Source of the DNA: Paenibacillus lemnae
Lineage (GTDB): Bacteria; Bacillota; Bacilli; Paenibacillales; Paenibacillaceae
Assembly (NCBI RefSeq): GCF_012933385.1
Contig: NZ_JABBPN010000005.1
Span: forward strand, 177,498-241,497
Reading direction: 5' to 3'
DNA length: 64,000 nt
The stretch's first letter is position 1. Each line of letters begins with the position of its first letter. The notes below the pieces were generated by a model. It did not search any database and was not told the DNA's origin. It was given only the letters and a program-made list of their open reading frames with translations. Both the position numbers and the translations under genes were made by a program. This document shows positions 50,279 through 59,330 of the stretch, in pieces.

Positions 50279-51172
50279 ATGGATATTCACATCAACAAAA
50301 ATCTTCAGTCCGCGCCTGAGCATCAGGACCGGGCCCGCATGCTCATCGCATGTCCAGATGGACCAGGCATCGTAGCAGCGGTATCCCGCTTCCTGCATGA
50401 GCATGGAGCGAACATTGTGCAGTCGGATCAATATACGATGGATCCGGCGGGAGGCATGTTTTTTATGCGCGTCGAATTCGACCTGCCTGAGCTTGCCCAT
50501 AAGCTGCCGGAACTGGAGTCGTCTTTTACCGAAGTGGCTGAAACATTCAACATGGAATGGAATATCTACAATACGGCCCGCAAGAAACGTCTGGCCATTT
50601 TTGTATCCAAAGAGGATCACTGTCTGGTGGAGCTGCTGTGGCAGTGGCAGGCAGGCGACCTGGATGCCGATATTGCGATGGTGGTCAGCAATCATACGGA
50701 TATGAAGGAGTATGTGGAATCGTTCGGGATTCCGTACCACCATATTCCGGTGACGGCCGATACCAAGCCGGAGGCGGAGAGAAGACAGCTGGAAGTCATC
50801 GGTGACGATATCGACGTAATCATTCTTGCCCGCTATATGCAGATCATCTCGCCGCTGTTTATCAAGCATTATCGCAACCGGATCATCAATATTCATCACT
50901 CTTTCCTTCCGGCATTTGTGGGCGGGAAACCTTATGCACAAGCCTACAACCGCGGCGTCAAAATTATCGGTGCTACTGCTCACTATGTCACAGAGGAGCT
51001 GGACGGCGGACCGATTATCGAACAGGACGTACAGCGGGTCAGCCATCGCGATGAGGTGGCCGAGCTGAAGCGGATTGGCCGCACCATTGAACGTGTGGTG
51101 CTGGCCAGAGCTGTGAAATGGCATATTGAAGACCGCATTCTGGTGCATCACAACAAGACGGTCGTATTTTAG
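50279..51172 (+). CDS. purU: Formyltetrahydrofolate deformylase
   Basis: The 297-residue enzyme begins with an ACT-like regulatory domain (RMLIACPDGPGIVAAVSRFLHEHGANIVQSDQ, about 20-55) and continues with the formyltransferase fold, with AIFVSKEDHCLVELLW and the NIHHSFLPAFVGGKPYAQAYNRGVKIIGATAHYV block (His and Asp of the N-H-D catalytic set). It hydrolyses 10-formyl-THF to THF and formate, balancing one-carbon and purine pools. ATG 50279 follows AAGGAG. A terminator follows at once. Confidence 0.95.
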   Translation: MDIHINKNLQSAPEHQDRARMLIACPDGPGIVAAVSRFLHEHGANIVQSDQYTMDPAGGMFFMRVEFDLPELAHKLPELESSFTEVAETFNMEWNIYNTARKKRLAIFVSKEDHCLVELLWQWQAGDLDADIAMVVSNHTDMKEYVESFGIPYHHIPVTADTKPEAERRQLEVIGDDIDVIILARYMQIISPLFIKHYRNRIINIHHSFLPAFVGGKPYAQAYNRGVKIIGATAHYVTEELDGGPIIEQDVQRVSHRDEVAELKRIGRTIERVVLARAVKWHIEDRILVHHNKTVVF

Positions 51173-51179
51173 CAGCATG

Positions 51180-51216
51180 ACACCCCGCTCCTGTTTTTGA
51201 GGAGCGGGGTGTTTTC
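51180..51216 (+). terminator. Terminator after purU
   Basis: CACCCCGCTCC pairs with GGAGCGGGGTG around a TGTTTTTGA loop, followed by TTTT. Confidence 0.9.
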
Positions 51217-51378
51217 ATATGCTGCGGCTCCACATTTATTTTTTACATAACACACATCAAAGCAAACTTTTAAGTAAGAACACTCGTCATTAATACCATA
51301 AGGGTGAAGCCGGCTTGAAAAGCTGGTACCTGCATAATGGAATAAAGCGTCAATTTGTGAGAGAGGGGAATCATTATT

Positions 51379-53739
51379 TTGTTGTCATTGATGAAGAGAA
51401 CAGGCGGGATGCTGCTGCTGGCAGTCATCCTGATGGTATCGGCACTGCCGTATCCGCTGCAGGGTACTGCATTTGCCGACGGACCTGAGATTGAATTGAA
51501 GATGGAAATTGGCTACGGCGGCGGGTGGATCAAACAGGGAACCTGGAATCCGCTCAAGCTGGTGCTCAAAAGCAGTGAGGATTTAACTGGAGATATCGTC
51601 ATACGTATTCAAAACAATAATGGAATGGGCGAAGAGGCTTCGTATGTCCAGCGAGTGGATCTCCCCAAGGATACGGAGAAGGAAGTGACAATCGGGATCC
51701 CGGGCAACTCCTACAACAAGGACAACAATGAGATTTCATTTTATGAAGATTCTTACCGTAAAGGGAAGCCAGTCCCTTTTGTAGGCGGCAAGAAATATGT
51801 GAGTAAATCAGCGGTGTCGAGCGGAATGGTCGGCGTTCTATCCGATGATCCGGATACGATGAACTTTCTGAGTACACTGAACGGCAAAGGCAGCAATCTG
51901 TTGAAAATTCCGCTGAGAGCAGAAAATATGTATGATGACGCGATGCTCATGGACGGTCTCGACGTGCTGGTCATCAACAATTTTGCTTCAGATACGCTTT
52001 CCCAGCCGCAGCAGGATGCGGTTAAAAGCTGGGTGAGATCAGGCGGTACACTGGTGCTGGCCGGGGGAGCCGGTTACAGCAAGACGGCCGCGCCTTTTGC
52101 TGATATCGCGCCGCTGCAGTCGAACGGAACATCGGAAGTGACCGAAATGCCGGAACTGGAGAAGCTTGGCGGCAAGGCGTTAAATCTGGACGGGAACTTT
52201 ACCATATCCACAGGAACCCCGGCAGAAGGAACGGTAGTGGAGAGCATGACATCGGATGCGCCGCTGTTTGCTTACCGCAAGGCGGATCTCGGCAAGGTAT
52301 GGTATGCAGCCTACGATGTCAGCATGGAGCCTGTTAACTCCTGGGCAGGACATCCTGCGGCCTGGGCTTCCCTGCTTCGCAATGAACTGCCCATGACGAA
52401 TAACGGCTACTATGGCGGATCTATGATGGACAGCCTGAGCTATGCACTGGATTATTTTCCTTCTATTAAAATGCCATCCTTCCCGATGCTGCTGTGGATG
52501 CTGATCATTTATGCCGTTGTGGCCGCACCGCTGCTGTATTTTATTCTCAAAAAAGCGGACAAACGAGAATGGGCATGGTTTCTGATTCCGCTAATCGCTG
52601 TGGTAGCGAGCGCTGCCGTTTATGTGGTGGGGTCTGCTGACAAAACCAAAGAAATGGCCCATACCCTGAATGTGATAGAACTGGACGGTGAGGGCAAAGG
52701 AATGACATCATCTGCTTCTGCTTTTTTCACACCGAGAAGTGGAGATTATGAGTTGGAATTCCCTGAAAACACCTATCTGAAAACGTACAGAAACAACGGT
52801 GGATTCGGCGGCGGACTGTCTGAGAACAAGAGCTTTATTCGGATGGATAACGGACAGACGTCGCTTGAGCTGCGCGATATGCCGCAATGGTCACTCGCCA
52901 AGGTGTCAGCAGACAATCCGCTTCCTCAGGAACGCGGTCAGCTGGCCGTCGTTGTTGATCTTAATGACAAGGGTGAGGTTGTCGGCAAGGTAAGAAATGA
53001 GACACTGAATGATCTCAAGCAGGTCGTACTGGTGGTCGGAGGAAGAGCCTTCCTGCTGGGGGATATTCCTCAGGACGGTTCCGCTGATATTCCGACAGAC
53101 AAAAAGTTGATCAAGCAGGTCAGCGGGAATTTGAGCGATCAGCTGTACCCGTATGGACCCAATGGTATGAACGATAAGTATACGCGTGAACGCCAGATTG
53201 TACAGAGCTACAGCTACCAGCCGGGTGTATTTATGAATAACGCCTATATATTCGGATGGAGTGAGGATGATCTGACCAACTATACGTTAAAAGGCAAAGC
53301 GATCGAGAGCGACCAGCTGAATTTCTGGGTCCAGCCTGTAGACATACAATGGGGCCAAAATGGAGCCATTAACATTCCATACGGCTTCATTACACCGCAA
53401 GTCACGCAAGCAAATGCGCCTAATTTTATGATTTACCCTCATGGTGTGGAATTGGGGCAGGGCAGTGTGGTCATGGAGTTCCCGCTCATGCCTGCCGTCG
53501 AAGCGGAGTATTCCGAGTTTTCCATCAAGGGAGTCAAACTGGGCAATTCCATGACGATGGAGATCTGGAATGTGGAGACCAGCGAATGGGAGCCTGTGCC
53601 TGCGGATCAGAATGTGTTCACGGTGAAAGAAAATCCAGAGCGATACGTGGTGGATAACAGAATCCGTTTTAGCATTAATTCGACCAGTCAGGGAATGTTC
53701 CAACTGCCGCAGCTGTCCTTGAAGGGGGAAGTGAAATAA
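51379..53739 (+). CDS. Membrane protein with signal peptide and GATase1-like domain
   Basis: The 786-residue protein has an N-terminal signal peptide (cleavage likely after AFA near residue 34), an extracytoplasmic beta-rich region, a glutamine amidotransferase-like Rossmann segment (LDVLVINNFASDTLSQPQQDAVKSWVRSGGTLVLAGGAGYSK, about 195-235), two membrane helices at about 370-420 (LLWMLIIYAVVAAPLLYFIL and WAWFLIPLIAVVASAAVYVVG), and a long C-terminal domain. It is the first gene of the large operon. The TTG start has GAGAGGGG 10 bases before. This layout recalls GldG-type accessory proteins of ABC systems, but no motif shows catalytic activity. Confidence 0.75.
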   Translation: MLSLMKRTGGMLLLAVILMVSALPYPLQGTAFADGPEIELKMEIGYGGGWIKQGTWNPLKLVLKSSEDLTGDIVIRIQNNNGMGEEASYVQRVDLPKDTEKEVTIGIPGNSYNKDNNEISFYEDSYRKGKPVPFVGGKKYVSKSAVSSGMVGVLSDDPDTMNFLSTLNGKGSNLLKIPLRAENMYDDAMLMDGLDVLVINNFASDTLSQPQQDAVKSWVRSGGTLVLAGGAGYSKTAAPFADIAPLQSNGTSEVTEMPELEKLGGKALNLDGNFTISTGTPAEGTVVESMTSDAPLFAYRKADLGKVWYAAYDVSMEPVNSWAGHPAAWASLLRNELPMTNNGYYGGSMMDSLSYALDYFPSIKMPSFPMLLWMLIIYAVVAAPLLYFILKKADKREWAWFLIPLIAVVASAAVYVVGSADKTKEMAHTLNVIELDGEGKGMTSSASAFFTPRSGDYELEFPENTYLKTYRNNGGFGGGLSENKSFIRMDNGQTSLELRDMPQWSLAKVSADNPLPQERGQLAVVVDLNDKGEVVGKVRNETLNDLKQVVLVVGGRAFLLGDIPQDGSADIPTDKKLIKQVSGNLSDQLYPYGPNGMNDKYTRERQIVQSYSYQPGVFMNNAYIFGWSEDDLTNYTLKGKAIESDQLNFWVQPVDIQWGQNGAINIPYGFITPQVTQANAPNFMIYPHGVELGQGSVVMEFPLMPAVEAEYSEFSIKGVKLGNSMTMEIWNVETSEWEPVPADQNVFTVKENPERYVVDNRIRFSINSTSQGMFQLPQLSLKGEVK

Positions 53740-54669
53740 ATGATCGAAATCAGAAACTTAAGTAAAAAATATGGAACATTTGAGGCGCTGAAAAATATCA
53801 GTCTTGATATCGAAAAAGGTACCGTGTTCGGATTTGTCGGGCCGAACGGGGCCGGCAAATCCACCACGATGTCCATTCTTGCAACCCTTGCGCTGCCAAC
53901 CTCGGGTACGGCAAAGGTGGGAGGATATGAAGTGACGGATTATCCGAAAGAAGTCCGGAAACGCATTGGATATATGCCTGACTTCTTCGGAGTGTACGAT
54001 CAGCTGAAGGCCACGGAATATCTTCACTTTTATGGAGCGAGCTATGGCATACCGCGGCCAGACCGTGAGAAACTGATTCCCCAGCTGCTGGATCTTGTGA
54101 ATCTGAGTAACAAAGCCGACAGCTATGTGGACAGTTTGTCCCGCGGCATGAAGCAGCGGCTGTGTCTCGCCCGTTGTCTGGTACATGATCCGGATGTTCT
54201 GATCCTGGATGAGCCGGCATCGGGGCTGGATCCCCGGGCACGGATTGAAATGCGTGAAATTTTGAAAGAGCTGAAGCTGATGGGCAAGACGATTATTATC
54301 TCTTCACACATTCTGCCTGAGCTTGCGGAGATGGTGGATGAGATCGGCGTCATTGAACATGGTGAGATGATTGCACAGGGGAAGGTAGCGGACATCCAGA
54401 ACCGTCTCCGGGTCAAAAAAGTCATTCATATCAGGACCCTGGATCAGGAGAACAGCTTGGCCGAAAAGCTGCGTGATGAGCCGTTCGTCAGCTCTGTATT
54501 GTCCGACAATACGGGCGTGCATGTACATTACAGCGGGGATGATGCTCAGCAAAGTGAGCTCCTCCGCCAGGTTATTTCCTGGGGAATCCCTGTCGTATCC
54601 TTTCAGGAAGCGCAGAGTAATCTGGAAGATGTGTTTCTTGAAATTACGAAAGGGGGGCCTTCGGCATGA
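53740..54669 (+). CDS. ABC transporter ATP-binding protein
   Basis: The 309-residue ATPase has Walker A GPNGAGKST, the signature LSRGMKQRL, Walker B LILDEPASGLDPRARIEM, and a C-terminal domain of about 80 residues (RVKKVIHIRTLDQEN) typical of ABC-2 ATPases. The gene starts at the base after the previous stop (TAA-ATG). It drives the permease encoded next (overlapping by 4 bases). The pair resembles the GldA-GldF module. Confidence 0.93.
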   Translation: MIEIRNLSKKYGTFEALKNISLDIEKGTVFGFVGPNGAGKSTTMSILATLALPTSGTAKVGGYEVTDYPKEVRKRIGYMPDFFGVYDQLKATEYLHFYGASYGIPRPDREKLIPQLLDLVNLSNKADSYVDSLSRGMKQRLCLARCLVHDPDVLILDEPASGLDPRARIEMREILKELKLMGKTIIISSHILPELAEMVDEIGVIEHGEMIAQGKVADIQNRLRVKKVIHIRTLDQENSLAEKLRDEPFVSSVLSDNTGVHVHYSGDDAQQSELLRQVISWGIPVVSFQEAQSNLEDVFLEITKGGPSA

Positions 54670-55607
54670 ATATGAATTGGAGCAGAAAATGGATCAACCC
54701 TGTGCTGGATAAGGAGTTTCGTCTACGGATGAGATCCCCGAAATCTATGCTGTCGGTGCTGCTGTATGTGCTGGCACTGGGTGCGGTAGCCATGGCATTT
54801 ATCTATATGTTTTTATATCTGGGCCGCGGCGGCCAGCAGCGCTTTGACCCGTCCATGAGTCGGACGATGTTTTATGTACTGAGCTTTGCCCAGCTGGTGC
54901 TGATTGCCTTTATGGCGCCTGCATTGACGGCGGGTGTGATCAGCAGCGAGCGGGAGAAGCAGACGCTCAGTATGCTGCTGACAACCCAGCAGAGCTCGGC
55001 CACGATCGTGCTGAGCAAGCTGGTTTCCTCGCTCAGCTTTATGACCCTGATTGTACTCGCGACCCTGCCGGTCTACAGTATAGTATTTCTGTACGGAGGC
55101 ATTTCGCCGAAGCAGCTGGTATCGGTGTTCTTGTTTTACTTATTTGTGATGCTGCTGCTTGGCTCGCTTGGCATATTGTTCTCTACCCTGTTCAAGCGGA
55201 CCATTGTAGCCATTATCGTAACCTACGGTGTGGGTTTGATTATTTTCCTCGTAACCGGCCTGCTGTTCCTGTTCTTTATGGGCATTGTTCAGCGGAACTA
55301 TATGATGAGTGGAGCGACAACTCCGCCTGTGAATTCATGGGTTGGCTATATTTTGGGGTTGAATCCCGGGGGTGCCCTGATCAGCATATTTGAGCCTACG
55401 TTCTCGAAGGAAGTGTTCTCTCTCATGAGCGGAGGCAGCACGATTAACAGTAAAGCTCCGATTCAGCTGTGGCTGGAGTTTGTACTGGTCTACTCGGTAG
55501 TCATTGTCATTGCCCTGTGGATCGCCATACGCCGGATTCGTCCAGTGAAACGGGGGCGATTGGGACGACAGAAGACCAAGAAGCCTGTTGAAACCTTGGG
55601 AGAATAA
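54666..55607 (+). CDS. ABC-2-type permease
   Basis: The 313-residue permease has about six helices, including LSVLLYVLALGAVAMAFIYMFLYL and FSTLFKRTIVAIIVTYGVGLIIFLVTGLLFLFFMG. It carries the ABC-2 pattern GVISSEREKQTLSMLLTTQQSSATIVLSKLVSSL at about 90-125. ATG 54666 overlaps the ATPase stop (ATGA). The substrate is unknown; a surface polymer or protein is possible given the companions. A basic tail ends it. Confidence 0.9.
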   Translation: MNMNWSRKWINPVLDKEFRLRMRSPKSMLSVLLYVLALGAVAMAFIYMFLYLGRGGQQRFDPSMSRTMFYVLSFAQLVLIAFMAPALTAGVISSEREKQTLSMLLTTQQSSATIVLSKLVSSLSFMTLIVLATLPVYSIVFLYGGISPKQLVSVFLFYLFVMLLLGSLGILFSTLFKRTIVAIIVTYGVGLIIFLVTGLLFLFFMGIVQRNYMMSGATTPPVNSWVGYILGLNPGGALISIFEPTFSKEVFSLMSGGSTINSKAPIQLWLEFVLVYSVVIVIALWIAIRRIRPVKRGRLGRQKTKKPVETLGE

Positions 55608-55656
55608 CGAAATTAGTTCATAATCGCAATCGCAAAAAAAGAAGGGGGTGGGCCTC

Positions 55657-57342
55657 ATGGATAACATACTGCGGATCATCAATGCTGCACGCCGGAGGCT
55701 GCAGGGCTTCAAAATGTTGGCTTATGCCTTGTACGGATTTGCCGGCGGGCTGGCAGCGGCCATGCTGCTTCTGCTGGCAGGCCGTTTCTTCCCGATTCCA
55801 TGGTTAAGAACGGCGGCATTCATCATTCCGGCTGCAGGTCTGCTCGGCGGAATGCTGTGGGGATGGCTCCAGCGTGTGCCATTGAAGGACGCTGCAGCTA
55901 CTATGGACAAATCTCCGGAGGATGGCGAGCGGAGTGACATGATGGTCACCGCTCTATCTTTTCAGCATGATGAATCGCCGGCCGTGCGATATCAGCGGCA
56001 GCAGGCAGAAAGCTACGGCAGCTCATTTATATCTTCTCTCAAGGAGCGCATGCCTGCCCCCAGCCGGAAAAAGCCAATTATTATCTGCAGTGCCGGTCTG
56101 GCTGCTCTGCTGATTCTGATGTGGATTCCGAATCCGATGGATCAAAAAGTTGAGGCTGCCAAGGAGCAGCGAAAGTGGATCAAGGAACAGGTTCAGGAAA
56201 CGGAAAAGCTGGCGGAACAGATGCAGGATAAGCTGGAGAATCCGGAAGACAAGAAGAAGCTTCAGGAGCAGATTGAAGCATTGAAAAAGCAGCTTTCTGC
56301 CCAGAAGGATCCTGAAAAAGCACTGGAGAAGCTGGAAGAGAGTATGAAAGAGATGGAGAAAACAGCGAAGCAGCAGGAGGAGAAGTCTAAATCCCTGTCT
56401 GAGCTAGCACAGAAAATGATGAATCTTCCTCAGCTCGCTCAAGCTGGAAAGAGCCTGCAGCAAGGAAAGAGTCAGCAGATGAAGCAGGACATGAAGAAGC
56501 TGTCGGATGGTCTTAAACAAATGTCCCCAGAAGAAAAATCCAAGCTGTCGGATGAACTGAAGAAGTTTGCAGAAGAAGCAGCCAAGAAACAGGCAGAACA
56601 GCTTCAGGAGGCTCTGAAAAAAGCAGCTGAAGCGCTCCAGGAGAAGGGACTTACGCAGGAGCAGGAGGAAGCCCTGCAGAAGCTGGCAGAAGAGCTGGCA
56701 AAGGCAGCGGAAGCAAAAAATGGTTCTGAAGCGGCCTCCAAGGCAGCATCTGAGCTGGCATCTGCACTGGCGTCCCAAGGGTTAAGCCTGGCTGATCAGA
56801 TGGCTGCTGCAGGCATGCCGGTATCAGATAGCTGGAGCAGCGGAGGCAGCGCAGAAGCGCTGGCTCAAGCCGGACTGGGAGAAGGTGCAGGCGGTGAGCA
56901 GGGTGAAGGTGGCGATGGATCTTCCGGTGAAGGTGAAGGAAGTGGAGGATCGGGCCAAGGAACAGGACAGGGGGCAGGACAAGGATCTGGATCTGGCCAA
57001 GGTTCAGGCAGCGGTTCAGGCAGTGGGAGCGGTGGTTCCGGAGGAGCGGGACAGGGTGGCGGCGCAGGTCTGGGATCAGGCGGCCGTGAGCTCGTAACCA
57101 CACCTCGTGATCTTCAGGGCAGCGGAAATGTACAGAATGACAAGGGCGCTCTGAACGGTAAAGGCGGAGACATTCAGAAAGGCGGCGTCTCGCCGACTGT
57201 TCCGGGTACCGCACGGCCTTATGAAGAAGTGTATAAAGACTACGCCGCTGAAGCGCGCCGGTCGCTGGGACGCAATCAGCTTCCGGAGCAGATGCAGGGG
57301 CTGGTGGAGGATTATTTTACACAGATCAATCCGAATCCGTAG
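55657..57342 (+). CDS. Coiled-coil and Gly-rich membrane protein (DUF4175-like)
   Basis: The 561-residue protein has two N-terminal membrane helices (about 20-65) and a third near 145 (IICSAGLAALLILMWIPN). A long Lys/Glu/Gln coiled coil follows (about 170-370, EQRKWIKEQVQETEKLAEQMQDKLENPED...). Residues about 400-500 are almost pure Gly/Ser/Gln (GEGSGGSGQGTGQGAGQGSGSG-type repeats), and the last 45 residues are conserved-looking (YEEVYKDYAAEARRSLGRNQLPEQMQGLVEDYF). The whole order matches DUF4175-like proteins found beside BatA/MoxR genes. The Gly region may act as a flexible surface spacer. ATG 55657 follows GAAGGGGG; GTG 55648 lies inside that site. Confidence 0.75.
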   Translation: MDNILRIINAARRRLQGFKMLAYALYGFAGGLAAAMLLLLAGRFFPIPWLRTAAFIIPAAGLLGGMLWGWLQRVPLKDAAATMDKSPEDGERSDMMVTALSFQHDESPAVRYQRQQAESYGSSFISSLKERMPAPSRKKPIIICSAGLAALLILMWIPNPMDQKVEAAKEQRKWIKEQVQETEKLAEQMQDKLENPEDKKKLQEQIEALKKQLSAQKDPEKALEKLEESMKEMEKTAKQQEEKSKSLSELAQKMMNLPQLAQAGKSLQQGKSQQMKQDMKKLSDGLKQMSPEEKSKLSDELKKFAEEAAKKQAEQLQEALKKAAEALQEKGLTQEQEEALQKLAEELAKAAEAKNGSEAASKAASELASALASQGLSLADQMAAAGMPVSDSWSSGGSAEALAQAGLGEGAGGEQGEGGDGSSGEGEGSGGSGQGTGQGAGQGSGSGQGSGSGSGSGSGGSGGAGQGGGAGLGSGGRELVTTPRDLQGSGNVQNDKGALNGKGGDIQKGGVSPTVPGTARPYEEVYKDYAAEARRSLGRNQLPEQMQGLVEDYFTQINPNP

Positions 57343-57381
57343 TGAATGAAATGAACGATATAAAGAGAGGCAGGACAGCGA

Positions 57382-58371
57382 ATGTCTGAATTGACAATGA
57401 AACCCAAGGAATGGATGGAGCAGGTCGAAAAGCTGAGAAACCAGATCGGAGAGGTAATTGTCGGGCAGGAGGAAGTTGTGGAGCAGATGCTTTGGTGTAT
57501 TTTTGCCGGCGGCCATGCGCTGCTGGAAGGAATCCCGGGACTCGGTAAAACCATGCTGGTCAGTACCGTATCCAAAGCGCTTGATCTGTCCTTCTCCCGC
57601 ATCCAGTTCACCCCTGATCTGATGCCGAGTGATATCACGGGAACGAATATTTTATCTTTCGGGCAGCAGGGAAGCACAGGTATGTCGTTTCAAAAAGGAC
57701 CGCTGTTCAGCAGCATTGTGCTGGCCGATGAGATCAACCGGGCCACACCGAAAACACAAAGTGCACTGCTGGAAGCGATGCAGGAGAAGACGGTAACTGT
57801 GGGCAGCCAGACGCATCAGCTGCCCAGACCGTTCTTTGTTCTGGCGACACAGAACCCGCTGGAGAATGAAGGAACCTATCCGCTGCCAGAGGCGCAGCTG
57901 GACCGTTTCCTGCTTAAAATTGAGGTTTCTTATCCCAGTGCGGATGAATTGAAGGAGATTGTTAAAAGGACGACATCTTCACGTGAAATTGGAGTGGAGA
58001 AGCAGATGACCGCAGAGGAGCTGCTTGAAATTCAGCAGGGAGCCAAGGAAATTTTGGTGGCGGATGAAGTGCTGGATTATGCCGTACGGCTGCTGATGAT
58101 GACTCACCCCGAAGAGGAGACAGCACCGGATGGCGTACGGAGATATGTTCGTTTCGGTTCCGGACCTCGCGGCGTGCAGGCGATCATCTCCATCGGAAAG
58201 GTTCGGGCACTGTTCAGCGGAAGAATGCACTTGTCGACAGGAGATATCCGGGCTGCCGCACTGCCGGCACTGCGTCACCGTATCTTCCTGAATTTCGAAG
58301 GTCAGGCTATGGGGGTTACGACAGACCAGGTCATCCGGGAAGTGATGGACCAGCTGGAGCGTACAGTGTGA
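57382..58371 (+). CDS. MoxR-family AAA ATPase
   Basis: The 329-residue AAA+ protein has Walker A EGIPGLGKTMLV (about 54-66), Walker B SSIVLADEINRATPKTQSALLEAMQE (about 108-132), sensor 1 in FVLATQNPLENEGTYPLPEAQLDRF and sensor 2 arginine in the C-terminal helical lid. MoxR ATPases assemble or remodel partner proteins, nearly always with DUF58 and VWA proteins, as here. ATG 57382 follows AGAGAGG; 39 bases separate it from the coiled-coil gene. Confidence 0.94.
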   Translation: MSELTMKPKEWMEQVEKLRNQIGEVIVGQEEVVEQMLWCIFAGGHALLEGIPGLGKTMLVSTVSKALDLSFSRIQFTPDLMPSDITGTNILSFGQQGSTGMSFQKGPLFSSIVLADEINRATPKTQSALLEAMQEKTVTVGSQTHQLPRPFFVLATQNPLENEGTYPLPEAQLDRFLLKIEVSYPSADELKEIVKRTTSSREIGVEKQMTAEELLEIQQGAKEILVADEVLDYAVRLLMMTHPEEETAPDGVRRYVRFGSGPRGVQAIISIGKVRALFSGRMHLSTGDIRAAALPALRHRIFLNFEGQAMGVTTDQVIREVMDQLERTV

Positions 58372-59318
58372 GCGGGTCCGGCCATCTGCTTCCGCCGGAA
58401 TGGATGACCCGTCTGGAACGCCTCAGTCTGGGGTCAAGGACACGAGTTGCGGGTACGCTGCAGGGGAAGCGGCGTTCACGCCGGCTCGGCTCATCGCTGG
58501 AATTCGCAGATTACAGGCTTTATGCGCCTGGAGATGATGTAAGACGCTTTGACTGGGGTGTATATTCACGAACCGGGAAGGCTTTTGTAAGGCAGTTCAT
58601 GGATGAGCAGGAGTTGATGGTCAGCCTTTATGTGGACTGCTCTGCATCCATGGCCGGCAGTTTCAGGGAAGGTGAAGGAGCTCCGGCTCCCGGTGGTCAG
58701 CATGGGGATCAAAGCGGGAACAAGTGGAGGATGACCCGTCAATTGGCGGCGAGCATCGGCTACATGGCGCTGTCCTCGTATGACCGTCTTCAGCTGGCCT
58801 GCTACAGCCGGACGATGGACTCCCGCCTGCCAGTGCTGCGGGGGAAAGGGGCGGCCCACCGCCTGTTTTCACACCTGCAGCAGGCTGGGATCGGAGGCGA
58901 CGGCAGCCTTGCAGAGGCGCTGTCCGTACCAGGAGCACTGCCAAGACTGCCGGGCATGACGTGGATTTTCTCGGATTTCTGGCTGGAAGGCGGCGAGGAA
59001 GAACTGTCCCGTTCGTTATCACTGCTCGCAGGAGCAGGCCAGGAAGCTGTATTGGTGCATGTCCTTTCCCGTGAGGAGTTGGAGCCGCGGATGGCAGGCG
59101 ATCTCCGGCTGGTAGACATTGAAACCGGAAGCGGCAAGGAAGTTGCGATGACCTCCAAAATTTTGGAGGTTTACCGGGAGGAGCTGGACCGTTACCGGCA
59201 GATGCTGGCCAGGGTATGTGCGGAAAGAGGCATGACCTATGTGCTGATTCCCGATGATATGCCGCTGCAGGAAGCCGTGTTCGGGATTCTGGCGGGAGCC
59301 GGCCTGGTACGGGGGTAA
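58368..59318 (+). CDS. DUF58 family protein
   Basis: The 316-residue protein has the DUF58 landmarks: SRRLGSSLEFADYRLYAPGDDVRRFDWGVYSRTGKAFVRQF (about 36-76), and a VWA-like MIDAS segment LYVDCSASMAGSF. A C-terminal half with GMTWIFSDFW and LVHVLSREELEPRMAGDLRLVDIETG completes the fold. DUF58 proteins are clients or adaptors of MoxR. The GTG start overlaps the MoxR stop (GTGTGA), a sign of translational coupling. No membrane segment. Confidence 0.9.
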   Translation: MSGSGHLLPPEWMTRLERLSLGSRTRVAGTLQGKRRSRRLGSSLEFADYRLYAPGDDVRRFDWGVYSRTGKAFVRQFMDEQELMVSLYVDCSASMAGSFREGEGAPAPGGQHGDQSGNKWRMTRQLAASIGYMALSSYDRLQLACYSRTMDSRLPVLRGKGAAHRLFSHLQQAGIGGDGSLAEALSVPGALPRLPGMTWIFSDFWLEGGEEELSRSLSLLAGAGQEAVLVHVLSREELEPRMAGDLRLVDIETGSGKEVAMTSKILEVYREELDRYRQMLARVCAERGMTYVLIPDDMPLQEAVFGILAGAGLVRG

Positions 59319-59330
59319 AAGGAGGAGAAC

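Noticed and set aside
50132..51178. A 348-codon minus-strand frame across purU
   Set aside because: The plus-strand PurU is a clear full-length enzyme; the antisense translation shows no family features.
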